From contig JAOULO010000020.1 in the NCBI GenBank assembly GCA_029881995.1, forward strand, positions 1 through 52,024: 52,024 bases of DNA, in the 5' to 3' direction. Positions 32,155-40,908 of the stretch are shown one piece after another. The translations under genes were made by a program, and so were the position numbers. The notes below the pieces were generated by a model that saw only the letters and a list, made by a program, of their open reading frames with translations, searched no databases and was not told where the DNA came from. How positions within the stretch are numbered: the stretch's first letter is position 1; every line of letters begins with the position of its first letter. This stretch comes from Gammaproteobacteria bacterium. Lineage in GTDB: Bacteria; Pseudomonadota; Gammaproteobacteria; UBA6429; Thiohalophilaceae.

Positions 32155-33927
32155 TTAAAAATAATAATGGTATGAGAGATTCATGCTTTCCTGCTCAAGA
32201 TGAGGTAACTGTGAGTATTCCAGAGTGAGACCATGATTCCCGGTCGTAAAACTTACAAAACCACTACGAGTGATGAATTGATGATGTTCATAATATTTTT
32301 CACTGGCCTCTATGCCGATTTTGAAATTGTCACCTAAGCGGAGCAGGGCAGTGATATTGGGTTTGTAATAATAATCACCCAGGCTTAGATCGCTGCCAAT
32401 ATTTATCGAATAGTTCATGCTAAATAAGGAAAGCTGGTAACTAAGACCCAGGCCAAATTCAGTTTCATAATTCAAGCTTTGTTTCAGGTTATTCCGATTA
32501 AAGCCGGTGTAAAACTGCCAGGATAGAGGTTTGTATAAATAGCTACGAGTAGGGAATGATTTAAGGTTTATAAAATCAAACTGATGTAAATAACTGGTGT
32601 TGTCCTGAATACGTACCATGGGCTGAAACAGAGACAGCTCAAAGTCCTGTTGTTCAGTAATCAGAGTGTCACGCAAACCTTGTAAAACCGGGCGGTATGA
32701 TAGTAGTGCACTTTCCTGACCATCCTGTTTTAAGTGTCCAATCGATATTCGATGAGCACCGGGTTTATCCATGGGTTGGGGTGATGGGATATCCAGTTTT
32801 TCTCGCTGGTATTTGAGTCGTAGTACCTTCTGATAGTTGGGATGCTTAATGCGCTGACTGCGGTATGCATGATCATAATATAAGTATAAGACTTGTTTGA
32901 CATGATTGGGGAGAGTGTTGTCTGGGTCAAGTTCTCCAGCCAGCACCTGCTCAAACTGCCCCAGATCCCTTTCCGGCATGTCTTTCAGCAGAAATTGAAT
33001 TTTACGTGTGACAGGTTGAAGAACGGTGTGCCTTGTATACTGTGTTTTATATCGTTTAATAACATCTATCGGCAATACAAAACCATCACTGGAAAAACTG
33101 ATATCATCACTGGCAATGTCGAGTAAATTTGCTATTTGATAAGCGCAATTTTGGTTGACGTAATAATATTTAAAACGGGCGTTTCGTAGTTCATACAGAT
33201 GGTGAATAATTTTTTCGATCTGCTGTTTATTAAAATCAAGTGTATAAAGATGGATGTATCGTTGTTCCTGAATAGTGTATTGCAGTTGTTTTTTGAAAAA
33301 CGGATCACGGTGAAAATAACCTTGATACCCCCCCGTAAATCCTTTCCATGTATAAGTCAGGAAACCATCATCTGCTTGTGTCTCTGCAGCAAAATGAATG
33401 GTGTCGGCCGACAATAAAGGTTTGTCCTCATCATAAAACACCAGCAGGGTATGGCCAAAAGAGGAAACCGGCTTGTTCAGGTATTCAGAGGCAAATACCA
33501 GTTTAAGGGTCTGATGCTGGAATGACTGCTTAAATTTCTGAATTTCCCGACATTGGTGCAGATCATATTGGGGTACGGCCTTTTGGGTTTGTCTGATCCA
33601 CTGATAACGGGCCGGGAACCGGCAGGCAATGGTTCTGCCCTGTGGGCTATTCAGCAATTGAATCGTATGTGCTAATTCGGCATCAGGGTCAGCGTTACCA
33701 TTTTTAGCAAGAAAAAAGTCTTGTGATATGACCTGACTGTGGGTTTCACCAAAATGCAATAGCTTCTTCCAGTATTGCAGTGGATCAGCCTGTTTTGCTG
33801 CCCAGGCCGGGGACCCAAGGGAAAGACAAAGAATTAGTAGCGAATTTCTCAAATTTTTCTTACTATTATGTTTAGCCACAAAATTGGTGACATTCCTGAA
33901 ACAGTATTTGATGAATAGATTAATCAT
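32155..33927 (-). CDS. DUF4105 (Lnb-type) exported protein
   Basis: A 590-residue protein with a signal peptide (hydrophobic SLLILCLSLGSPAWA at ~29-43, after an unusually long basic lead). The central DUF4105 region is clear: FASEYLNKPVSSFGHTLLVF (Ser/His), TWKGFTGGYQGYF, and YYYVNQNCAYQIANLLDIA with a conserved Asn-Cys. The pair of His (SFGH) and Cys (QNC) resembles a papain-like site, which is a family hypothesis. The last ~180 residues are beta-rich (YKPLSWQFYTGFNR…LSYQLSLFSMNYSI) and may insert in the outer membrane. The ribosome site before 33927 is weak, so the start is uncertain. Confidence 0.78.
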   Translation of the reverse strand: MINLFIKYCFRNVTNFVAKHNSKKNLRNSLLILCLSLGSPAWAAKQADPLQYWKKLLHFGETHSQVISQDFFLAKNGNADPDAELAHTIQLLNSPQGRTIACRFPARYQWIRQTQKAVPQYDLHQCREIQKFKQSFQHQTLKLVFASEYLNKPVSSFGHTLLVFYDEDKPLLSADTIHFAAETQADDGFLTYTWKGFTGGYQGYFHRDPFFKKQLQYTIQEQRYIHLYTLDFNKQQIEKIIHHLYELRNARFKYYYVNQNCAYQIANLLDIASDDISFSSDGFVLPIDVIKRYKTQYTRHTVLQPVTRKIQFLLKDMPERDLGQFEQVLAGELDPDNTLPNHVKQVLYLYYDHAYRSQRIKHPNYQKVLRLKYQREKLDIPSPQPMDKPGAHRISIGHLKQDGQESALLSYRPVLQGLRDTLITEQQDFELSLFQPMVRIQDNTSYLHQFDFINLKSFPTRSYLYKPLSWQFYTGFNRNNLKQSLNYETEFGLGLSYQLSLFSMNYSINIGSDLSLGDYYYKPNITALLRLGDNFKIGIEASEKYYEHHQFITRSGFVSFTTGNHGLTLEYSQLPHLEQESMNLSYHYYF

Positions 33928-33989
33928 CTAATTTTATGGTCGGTTTGACAAGTGAAACTCCGAAACAGTCAGTTCATTAGAAGAATAAT

Positions 33990-34649
33990 ATGTTAAACAG
34001 ATATCTACCTTTACTGATTCTACTATCTGCACTTGCTTCTGGCTGTGCCAGCATGTTCAGTGGCACAGAACAGAAAATGAAAATCACAAGTGATCCAGAA
34101 GGTGCCAGTATTTATGCAGATGGCCTGTTGGTAGGGAAGACACCGGCTACCATCAAACTTTTAAAGTATGAATATAAAACCATCACTCTGAAAAAGCCTG
34201 GCTACCAGGATGAAAACATTAAATTGGAACTGGATTATGATGGAATAAATATGCTCAATCTTCTTAATCTTCAACTGGGGGGAATTGGTTTTACCGTCGA
34301 TGCTTCCACAGGGGCTATGTACGAGTATGAACCTGGCAAATTCCAGATCAACATGCAAAAACGGGGCAGGGCTACAAATGAAGGGCTTGAAAGGAATCCC
34401 CGTTCAGAGCTAACGATGTTTGTTAATACCCATTTCTATCAAATCAAAAGCCAATGCGACAGCCAGTGCAATAATACTCAGTTTGATACACTTGTCCTTA
34501 TGTCTGTGAAGTCTTTTGAATTAGATGAAAAGTCTGCACGGCAATCGATTCAAAAATTGTTGAATGAATCAAATACACCTGATGAGTTTGTTGCCCAACT
34601 TAAAACATCAGTAACAAATCAGCAGGCAAGGCTTGCTAAGACTTTATAG
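33990..34649 (+). CDS. PEGA-domain lipoprotein
   Basis: A 219-residue lipoprotein: signal with lipobox LASGC (Cys19), then a PEGA domain (MKITSDPEGASIYADGLLVGKTP followed by KLLKYEYKTITLKKPGY, read in parts) and a short hydrophobic segment (MLNLLNLQLGGIGFTVD). PEGA domains are small beta-sandwich units on cell-surface proteins. The C-terminal ~90 residues are not recognised. It is divergent from the DUF4105 gene and overlaps the end of the converging integrase-like gene by 14 bases. Confidence 0.8.
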   Translation: MLNRYLPLLILLSALASGCASMFSGTEQKMKITSDPEGASIYADGLLVGKTPATIKLLKYEYKTITLKKPGYQDENIKLELDYDGINMLNLLNLQLGGIGFTVDASTGAMYEYEPGKFQINMQKRGRATNEGLERNPRSELTMFVNTHFYQIKSQCDSQCNNTQFDTLVLMSVKSFELDEKSARQSIQKLLNESNTPDEFVAQLKTSVTNQQARLAKTL

Positions 34650-35844
34650 TCCCAATGATAAAAAACATATTCAGGAAAACTCTTTCCTGAATTTCTCTTA
34701 ACTCAAGATTGTCCTGGTCAGAAACGATCACTTTTTTACCTTTATATACATCGGATAGCAAATGTAGCTTTGGAGTGTGCAACTGGGTCAGTTTTGCAAA
34801 CTCCATAAATGCCCAGTGCAGATCCTTCAGACCAAAAGAGATATCGGATGCACTTTGTATTTTTTTGATGGCCGTTCTGGGGTCGCTAATGGGTTTACCA
34901 TTCAGACCTGGAAAGATATGTTGGGAATCATTGAACACTCTTTCAGGCCTGGAATAAAGTTCATCACATAGGTATTTGCAAACCGGTAAACATAAGGGAA
35001 TTTCTGAATAGTCACCCTGTTTGTAAATCAGGAGTTTCTTATCATAATCAATATCTTTATATCTCAAGCCTGAAACGATTGATGGTGGATAACCGGTTAG
35101 TAATAAAAAGTGCAGGTATTTACGAGTAGTGGCTTTCTTGAGTGATAATGAGGCCTGCCACCATTGTTTTAATTGCTCTGACGCGAATCCGCGGGGTTTT
35201 GAAGAGGCATTAATGGCGTACCAAAGACCCCGCTTGTTAAGGATATCAACTGGGTTTTGTTTCAGTATGGGGTGATGGTCAACGGTACGCATGTGCCACT
35301 GCACATAATTTAAAACGGCCCTAAGCAAACGCATGGCATTATTGCTGCGGGCTGGATGATGTTGTCCGATTTCCTTGTGCTTTTCAACAATAAGATGACT
35401 ATCAATTTCTCGAACAGGAATAGCATGCCAGTCATGTAATGGGCCATCTATCGAACGCTGATAATCAGCCAGTGTAGAAGCGTTCAGGTCTTTGTGTGTG
35501 TCCAGATAGTCATAGTAAGCGGTTAACAGGCTAATCTCTTCATCCACGATTTTGCCATTGATAATTCGTGGGGCATTTTCCCGTTCGACTTCACTTATTA
35601 ATTTTTTGGCACGGGCCTGTGCCTTGTTGAAAGACATTTTTTCACACCGTCCCAGGGTGATTCGTTTTACCTTACCCCTTATGCGTCTTTCTAATATGTA
35701 GGACTTGGTGCCCCCACTGGAGATTCTTACTGCAAAACCGGTTAAGCGTGAATCCCGATAAAAAGCCTGACGCCCCCGACCATCTGTAGCAGGTTTGGGT
35801 GGTATCAGTTCTTTTATCAGGTTTTCGGTTAATTCAAGGAACAT
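34636..35844 (-). CDS. Degenerate tyrosine-recombinase-like protein
   Basis: A 402-residue protein built like a phage-type integrase: an N-terminal DUF4102-like arm domain (LTENLIKELIPPKPATDGRG…LTGFAVRISSGGTKSYILERR…ITLGRCEKMSFNKARAKKL, in pieces), a core-binding domain (~105-205), and a catalytic-like domain. The catalytic residues are gone: the first Arg position reads TGYPPSIVSGL where active enzymes have TGxRxxE, the HxxR box reads LHWAFME, and there is no C-terminal Tyr in context. It cannot recombine DNA by the usual mechanism. The frame is intact, so it may be a domesticated DNA-binding protein. No attachment site or mobile cargo is adjacent. Confidence 0.72.
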   Translation of the reverse strand: MFLELTENLIKELIPPKPATDGRGRQAFYRDSRLTGFAVRISSGGTKSYILERRIRGKVKRITLGRCEKMSFNKAQARAKKLISEVERENAPRIINGKIVDEEISLLTAYYDYLDTHKDLNASTLADYQRSIDGPLHDWHAIPVREIDSHLIVEKHKEIGQHHPARSNNAMRLLRAVLNYVQWHMRTVDHHPILKQNPVDILNKRGLWYAINASSKPRGFASEQLKQWWQASLSLKKATTRKYLHFLLLTGYPPSIVSGLRYKDIDYDKKLLIYKQGDYSEIPLCLPVCKYLCDELYSRPERVFNDSQHIFPGLNGKPISDPRTAIKKIQSASDISFGLKDLHWAFMEFAKLTQLHTPKLHLLSDVYKGKKVIVSDQDNLELREIQERVFLNMFFIIGTIKS

Positions 35845-35921
35845 AACAATGCACTTTATTGTATGTCTACATAGCGACCCTGGAGAAAAATGTTTTAGCT
35901 GAATCGGTTTGTGAAATGAAT

Positions 35922-36278
35922 TTAATCTTTTAATTTCTCACTAATCATTAGCTTAAGTGTATCAATACTCTGGCAGTCATTTATTTCTTTGGTAGATATC
36001 CAGGTGCTCAATTGAGCATCATTCTTCAGCAAGATGACAGGTAGTGTTATTTCTTTAATGCCATATTTTTTTTGTAGCTCATCACGATGCAAAAACTCAA
36101 GCTCGGCATCAAGTTCATCTAAAAATGGAGTCCATTCTTTTCTTGCGGTGAAGTAGGAATGGGTGAGGGCGCAGAGCTGACAGGAATAGGTCGAAGGGGA
36201 AATAATTTTGTGGGCAATGTCCGCCATGGTATTAAACAGCCCACTATCTGCGTTATAGACAAACACCAGGTGTTTCAT
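35922..36278 (-). CDS. Conserved CxxC protein of unknown function
   Basis: A 118-residue cytoplasmic protein beginning KHLVFVYNADSGLFNTMADIAHK, with the motif CQLCALTHS at ~33-41 and an alpha/beta pattern that could be thioredoxin-like (LPVILLKND, cis-Pro position). It might bind a metal or act in thiol exchange, but no family is certain. It follows the small membrane protein gene by 20 bases on the same strand. Confidence 0.6.
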   Translation of the reverse strand: MKHLVFVYNADSGLFNTMADIAHKIISPSTYSCQLCALTHSYFTARKEWTPFLDELDAELEFLHRDELQKKYGIKEITLPVILLKNDAQLSTWISTKEINDCQSIDTLKLMISEKLKD

Positions 36279-36298
36279 ACCCTCTCCTTATTCCATAA

Positions 36299-36538
36299 TT
36301 AATCAGATTTTGAGACACCACCCATACGAATGAGTTTCAGGCCAAGTAATATCCAGGGTGTTCCATGCAGCAACAGATCGAAAATATCCAGGGGTTTACT
36401 CAAATTGCCTGCAGAGAGCATTTTGAGTTTTTCCCACACATGGGGTTCGGGAACAAATGGGGCAAGCCCCAATAAACCTGCGATAATCAACAGGGGAGGC
36501 AATGAAATATTATCTAGCCAGGCTAATTTATTTTGCAT
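36299..36538 (-). CDS. Conserved small membrane protein
   Basis: A 79-residue protein with two hydrophobic segments (LPPLLIIAGLLGLAPFV, ~13-29, and FDLLLHGTPWILLGLKLI, ~53-70) and the conserved middle EPHVWEKLKML..GNLSKPLDIFD. Homologues of this pattern occur in many proteobacteria, often mislabelled as RND transporter; no function is known. It is divergent from the ArsS operon and precedes the CxxC protein gene. Confidence 0.6.
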   Translation of the reverse strand: MQNKLAWLDNISLPPLLIIAGLLGLAPFVPEPHVWEKLKMLSAGNLSKPLDIFDLLLHGTPWILLGLKLIRMGGVSKSD

Positions 36539-36619
36539 AGGATAAGACCAACTCTATTAGAAAATAATGATATAGCTATTTAACCTGATTTATTTCAGCA
36601 TGACAACAAACAAACTCAG

Positions 36620-37129
36620 ATGACGCTGAATAACCCTTTACAAAATCTGTTACTCAACTGGTACGCTGATCCGCCATCTTCGGAAGAAATTACCGCTTTG
36701 TGTAGAATAGCCATCCAGCGACAGGAAAAATTCGGTCAGCTGGCCAAATCATCTTTCCTGAGTGTCATGATGCAAATGATCGCAGATTGGTGGTTGGATG
36801 AATCTTGTACATCATTTCCCAACCGTGGGATGCACTATGCAACCAGTCGTCGTAAACAGGCCCTGTATCATCTTATTGCTGGGCAGTTATTAATGAGTTG
36901 TAAAATGCAATCTGCTATGGATTATCTCGATATCGGGCTACGATATGCCGATGGGATCATCAGTTCTGATAACTACTTCATATTATATAACCGGCATGAA
37001 GAGCTACGATTCCTTCACTTGGCGACTGAACGACAGAAACCCTATCGGCTTACTGAACTATTGAATGAATCACGGGTAATGCGTAAACTGGATCCCAGAA
37101 GCGGTTATTCCTTACCAAGAAAAAAATAA
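36620..37129 (+). CDS. Uncharacterised protein at the head of the ArsS operon
   Basis: A 169-residue, probably all-helical cytoplasmic protein without a recognised family. Noticeable parts are SVMMQMIADWWLDES and ALYHLIAGQLLMSCKMQSAMDYLDIGL. The ribosome site before ATG 36620 is weak (AACTCAG). It ends 15 bases before arsS, so it is cotranscribed with the arsenosugar-type genes and may act with them. Confidence 0.55.
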   Translation: MTLNNPLQNLLLNWYADPPSSEEITALCRIAIQRQEKFGQLAKSSFLSVMMQMIADWWLDESCTSFPNRGMHYATSRRKQALYHLIAGQLLMSCKMQSAMDYLDIGLRYADGIISSDNYFILYNRHEELRFLHLATERQKPYRLTELLNESRVMRKLDPRSGYSLPRKK

Positions 37130-37144
37130 TATTAGAGAATAATA

Positions 37145-38107
37145 ATGCATGCAACACTACCACTGCTTAAGACCTCTGACTTTCCATTAATTACCCGCGG
37201 CAGACTAGAAACCCTGCAAGTCAATCTTGGTTATCGCTGTAATCAACAATGCCTGCATTGTCATGTTAATGCTAATCCCAAACGCAAAGAGATGATGACG
37301 GCTGAAACGATTGCAGAGATCATTCAGTTTATCGAAAACAATGATGTAAAGATTCTAGATCTTACTGGAGGAGCTCCAGAGTTAAACCCGGGTTTTCGTC
37401 AGCTGGTAAGTTCAGCCGTGAATGCTGGTGTACATGTGATGGATAGATGTAACCTGACAATTCTGCTTGAATCGGGAAACGAAGACCTGGCTGACTTTCT
37501 GGCGCAACATAATGTCGAAATACATGCCTCCTTACCCTGTTATCTGGAAGAAAATGTTGATGGGCAACGGGGTAAAGGGGTTTATCAAAAAAGTATCCAG
37601 GCCGTACGGCACCTAAATAAATTGGGATACGGTATGCCTGGCTCGGATCTTAAACTTAATTTTGTTTATAACCCGACGGGACCTTATCTGCCACCTTCAC
37701 AGCAACAACTTGAAGCGGATTATAAACGTGAATTAAAAGAGCGATATGATATTTCCTTTAACCAATTGTTCACCATTACCAATATGCCCATAATGCGTTT
37801 TGGTAGCCAGTTGGTTTCAAAAAACGGTTTTGATGAGTATATGTCATTATTGAAATCGGCCTATCAGGAAAGCAATGTCTCAACAGTGATGTGCCGTTCC
37901 TTATTAAGCATTAGCTGGCAGGGATATCTCTATGACTGTGATTTTAACCAGATGCTGGGAATGCCTACCATGCTGGGAATGAGACCCAAAACCCATATCC
38001 GCGATATTACAGCAACACAATTAACAGGATTGCCGATTAGTGTTGCCGATCACTGCTATGGCTGCACGGCAGGACAGGGAAGCAGCTGCGGTGGTGCATT
38101 AAACTAA
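37145..38107 (+). CDS. arsS: ArsS-type radical SAM protein (arsenosugar biosynthesis)
   Basis: A 320-residue radical SAM enzyme of the ArsS/DUF3641 type. The 4Fe-4S motif is CNQQCLHC (C32, C36, C39) in LQVNLGYRC…HCHVNANPKRKEMM, then DLTGGAPELNP, and a C-terminal Cys-rich end CYGCTAGQGSSCGG (C304, C307, C315) that could hold a second cluster. The family is proposed to transfer the 5'-deoxyadenosyl group of SAM to dimethylarsinite, the first sugar step of arsenosugars. It is followed by two glycosyltransferases of the same pathway type. No arsM methyltransferase is present in the window. Confidence 0.87.
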   Translation: MHATLPLLKTSDFPLITRGRLETLQVNLGYRCNQQCLHCHVNANPKRKEMMTAETIAEIIQFIENNDVKILDLTGGAPELNPGFRQLVSSAVNAGVHVMDRCNLTILLESGNEDLADFLAQHNVEIHASLPCYLEENVDGQRGKGVYQKSIQAVRHLNKLGYGMPGSDLKLNFVYNPTGPYLPPSQQQLEADYKRELKERYDISFNQLFTITNMPIMRFGSQLVSKNGFDEYMSLLKSAYQESNVSTVMCRSLLSISWQGYLYDCDFNQMLGMPTMLGMRPKTHIRDITATQLTGLPISVADHCYGCTAGQGSSCGGALN

Positions 38108-38120
38108 GAGTCGTACAGAT

Positions 38121-38801
38121 ATGCATCGTGTTACCATTATCATCCCAGTCCTGAACGAAGCCGGCTCCATTCAAAATACATTACTGCCTCTTCAATCTTA
38201 TCGACAGCAAGGGCATGAAGTCATCGTTGTCGATGGTGGTAGCGAGGATTCAACCGTATCCATTGCTGAACATCTGTGTGATAAATTAGTTCATGGACCA
38301 ATAGGTCGGGCCAGACAAATGAATGCGGGTGCCGAACAGGCAAAAGGCGATATTTTATTGTTTCTCCATGCCGATACCATATTGCCTGAAAACGCAGTAC
38401 AGATAGTCAATACTAAACTCCAGTCAACTAGCAGTGTATGGGGGCGATTTGATGTGAGTCTGTCTGGGAATCATCCTGTATTGCGTATTGTGGCTTTTTT
38501 TATGAATCTTCGCTCAAGATTTACTGGAATTGCCACAGGGGATCAGGCTATTTTTGTCAGAAGCAAAGAGTTTAATCAGCTGCGTGGTTTTCCCGATGTC
38601 GCATTGATGGAAGACATTCGCTTCAGCAAATCTTTATTAACAATCTCACATCCAATCTGTCTTCGTCATAAAGTCACTACCTCGAGCCGACGTTGGGAAC
38701 AAAAAGGTATCCTCCGTACAATTATATTAATGTGGTATCTGAGGCTGGCTCACTTTTTTGGTAAGTCACCCAAGGAACTGGCACGCATTTATTCCAGATA
38801 A
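38121..38801 (+). CDS. Family 2 glycosyltransferase, arsenosugar type (TIGR04283-like)
   Basis: A 226-residue GT-A enzyme. It has the start RVTIIIPVLNEAGSIQ, the nucleotide site VIVVDGGSEDST, the DxD-like FLHADTILP, and RFTGIATGDQAIFV…FPDVALMEDI with the ED acceptor motif. Short members of this form are the TIGR04283 group that accompany ArsS. No membrane anchor is seen. The stop overlaps the next gene (TAATG). Confidence 0.85.
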   Translation: MHRVTIIIPVLNEAGSIQNTLLPLQSYRQQGHEVIVVDGGSEDSTVSIAEHLCDKLVHGPIGRARQMNAGAEQAKGDILLFLHADTILPENAVQIVNTKLQSTSSVWGRFDVSLSGNHPVLRIVAFFMNLRSRFTGIATGDQAIFVRSKEFNQLRGFPDVALMEDIRFSKSLLTISHPICLRHKVTTSSRRWEQKGILRTIILMWYLRLAHFFGKSPKELARIYSR

Positions 38802-39436
38802 TGACCTCCAGTTTGTGTTTGGATGCCAGCCTGCTCATTTTTGCCAGAGCACCCGTTCCCGGACATTGCAAAACTCGTTTGATCCCATTGCTTGGTGATG
38901 CTGGTGCGGCTGAGCTACAGCAGGAACTCATCCTTAGTACCGTTGATACACTGTGTCGCGCACATATCTGTCATACACAGTTATGGTGTTCCCCTGATAT
39001 AAACCATCCCTGTTTTGAATTCATGAGTAATAAATACGGGATCAATTGCTTTCAACAGCAGGGAGCGGGGCTGGGTGAAAGAATGCATGATGCCTTATCA
39101 AAACAAACAACAGATTTTTCTATTATCGTAGGTACTGACATTCCTGAGCTACAAGCAGAACACATTACTCAGGCGATTAAAACCCTGCAACAGGGACGGG
39201 ATGCTGTGATTGGACCGGCTGAAGATGGTGGATATTACCTGATTGGCATAAAAAGAGATCGATTATCAGAAGGCCTGTTTCAAGGAATTCAATGGGGTAG
39301 ACCTGAGGTTTTTCAACAAACCATAGAAAAGTTGAACGCATCAGGACTTGCCTGGGAGTCGATTTCAAGCCTGTGGGACCTGGACAATGCCGAGGATTAT
39401 AAGCGTTACAAACGTCTGAAAAATCTCCGGGGATAA
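38801..39436 (+). CDS. DUF2064 glycosyltransferase, arsenosugar type (TIGR04282-like)
   Basis: A 211-residue nucleotidyl-/glycosyltransferase-fold protein: LLIFARAPVPGHCKTRLIPLLGD (N-terminal nucleotide loop), FSIIVGTDIPELQ (DxP) and GPAEDGGYYLIGI, the DUF2064 signature. It is regularly paired with the preceding family 2 enzyme and ArsS. Its ATG overlaps the previous stop codon, indicating coupled translation. Confidence 0.87.
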   Translation: MTSSLCLDASLLIFARAPVPGHCKTRLIPLLGDAGAAELQQELILSTVDTLCRAHICHTQLWCSPDINHPCFEFMSNKYGINCFQQQGAGLGERMHDALSKQTTDFSIIVGTDIPELQAEHITQAIKTLQQGRDAVIGPAEDGGYYLIGIKRDRLSEGLFQGIQWGRPEVFQQTIEKLNASGLAWESISSLWDLDNAEDYKRYKRLKNLRG

Positions 39437-39526
39437 TTATTCTTTTGATATTAGTGACTTAAGGTAAGGCCCAAATTCACTAAATAGAGTATAATGAATA
39501 CGTTTTTAAAACGATGCAGGTAAGTG

Positions 39527-39964
39527 ATGATTATTTATGACCTGGAATGTGGTGCAAAACACCGATTCGAAGGCTGGTTCAAAAATGCCAACGAGTACAC
39601 TGAGCAACAACATAGTGGCTTATTAATCTGTCCCGTCTGTGGATCAGAAAGAATTCGTAAAATACCCAGTGCAAGTTATATTAATAAATCAGGTTCATCT
39701 TCCGATAAGTCAGAAGGTACAAACCTGGAAAAAGAAGTTGTCCAGCATCAGGTAGTCAAGATGTTTCATGAATACATCAACAAAAACTTCGATGATGTAG
39801 GAAGCAAGTTTGCTGAAGAAGCCAAGAAAATGCACTATGGTGAAACTGAAGAACGAAATATTCGTGGTACGGCAACCTCTGATGAAATAAGAGAACTAAA
39901 AGACGAGGGAGTTTCAGCCGTGCAGTTACCTCCTGCACCTTACGATAAAGATAAACTCAATTAA
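39527..39964 (+). CDS. DUF1178 zinc-ribbon-like protein
   Basis: A 145-residue DUF1178 protein: MIIYDLECGAKHRFEGWF, then CPVCGS (a Cys pair with the earlier Cys), and KMHYGETEERNIRGTATSDEI, all family hallmarks. The function is unknown. ATG 39527 is chosen over GTG 39524 because AGG lies 6-7 bases before it. A strong terminator follows. Confidence 0.88.
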   Translation: MIIYDLECGAKHRFEGWFKNANEYTEQQHSGLLICPVCGSERIRKIPSASYINKSGSSSDKSEGTNLEKEVVQHQVVKMFHEYINKNFDDVGSKFAEEAKKMHYGETEERNIRGTATSDEIRELKDEGVSAVQLPPAPYDKDKLN

Positions 39965-39968
39965 CATG

Positions 39969-39990
39969 ACGGGGCCTGGCCCCGTTTTTT
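39969..39990 (+). terminator. Intrinsic terminator after the DUF1178 gene
   Basis: ACGGGGC-CTG-GCCCCGT followed by TTTTT, 4 bases past the DUF1178 stop. It ends only 2 bases before the patatin ATG, so it leaves no space for a promoter or ribosome site of that gene. Confidence 0.85.
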
Positions 39991-39992
39991 AT

Positions 39993-40907
39993 ATGAAAAA
40001 GTTTAACAATAAAATTGGACTTGCTCTAGGTGGTGGTGCCGCCAGGGGTTGGGCACACTTTGGTATTATTCGTGCGCTGCGAGAGCAGGGTATTCAGCCA
40101 GATATTATATGCGGAACTTCCATTGGTGCGCTGGTTGGTGCCAGTTATGTCACAAACTGCATGGAAGATTTTGAAAAATGGGTGCTTGGACTTCGTAAAC
40201 GAGATATTGCCGGCATGCTGGACTTTACACTTGGCGGTGGATTGATCGAAGGTGATCGATTGATGAATTTTCTTCGTCAGGACATGTCCATTGACATCCC
40301 CATAGAACAACTTGATATTCCCTTCGCTGCGATTGCCACCGATCTGGAGACAGGTAACGAGGTCTGGTTTCAGGAAGGCGATCTATTAGATGCCGTTCGT
40401 GCGTCGATATCTCTACCTGGCCTGTTTACACCAGTATGTTTAAAGCACAAGTGGTTGGCCGATGGTGCTCTGGTTAACCCAGTGCCGGTATCCGTCTGCC
40501 GCGCGCTTGGAGCCGAACAGGTAATTGCTGTTGACCTTAATGCTTATATTATTGGTAAATCGTTCCGAAAGGAACCAGCAAAAAACACACAGTCAAAGTC
40601 ATCAAGCATTTCTGAAATTACAGATAACAATTTATTAAAGTGGATTAAGAACACATTAAGCTCTGTTATTAATAGCGATAATAAGCCAAATGATGAACCT
40701 GGCCTGTTTGATGTAATGAATAGCGCCATTATTATTATGCAGGACAGAATTACCCGTACCCGAATGGCAGGCGATCCTCCCGATGTATTGCTCAGACCAA
40801 ATCTGTCAGACATTGGCATGCTGGATTTTCATCGAGCAAAGGAAGCCATTGACAAGGGCATGGCATGCGTAACCAGACATATCCCATCGCTGGATATTCT
40901 TGAATAA
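39993..40907 (+). CDS. Patatin-like phospholipase (RssA type)
   Basis: A 304-residue acyl hydrolase: the glycine-rich oxyanion loop LALGGGAARGWAHFG, nucleophile Ser in GTSIGAL, and the catalytic Asp in WLADGALVNPVPV. It is probably a cytoplasmic or membrane-associated lipase. ATG 39993 (MKKFNN) is the first start after the terminator; a start at 39966 would translate the terminator hairpin itself (MTGPGPVFY) and is rejected. No Shine-Dalgarno is visible before 39993. Confidence 0.85.
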   Translation: MKKFNNKIGLALGGGAARGWAHFGIIRALREQGIQPDIICGTSIGALVGASYVTNCMEDFEKWVLGLRKRDIAGMLDFTLGGGLIEGDRLMNFLRQDMSIDIPIEQLDIPFAAIATDLETGNEVWFQEGDLLDAVRASISLPGLFTPVCLKHKWLADGALVNPVPVSVCRALGAEQVIAVDLNAYIIGKSFRKEPAKNTQSKSSSISEITDNNLLKWIKNTLSSVINSDNKPNDEPGLFDVMNSAIIIMQDRITRTRMAGDPPDVLLRPNLSDIGMLDFHRAKEAIDKGMACVTRHIPSLDILE

Positions 40908-40908
40908 A

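Noticed and set aside
34636-35844. Integrated mobile element or genomic island around the integrase-like gene
   Set aside because: No direct repeats at a tRNA, no cargo genes and no catalytic residues; only the gene itself is reported.
39966-39992. N-terminal extension MTGPGPVFY of the patatin protein
   Set aside because: These codons are the DUF1178 terminator hairpin, so the start at 39993 is used.
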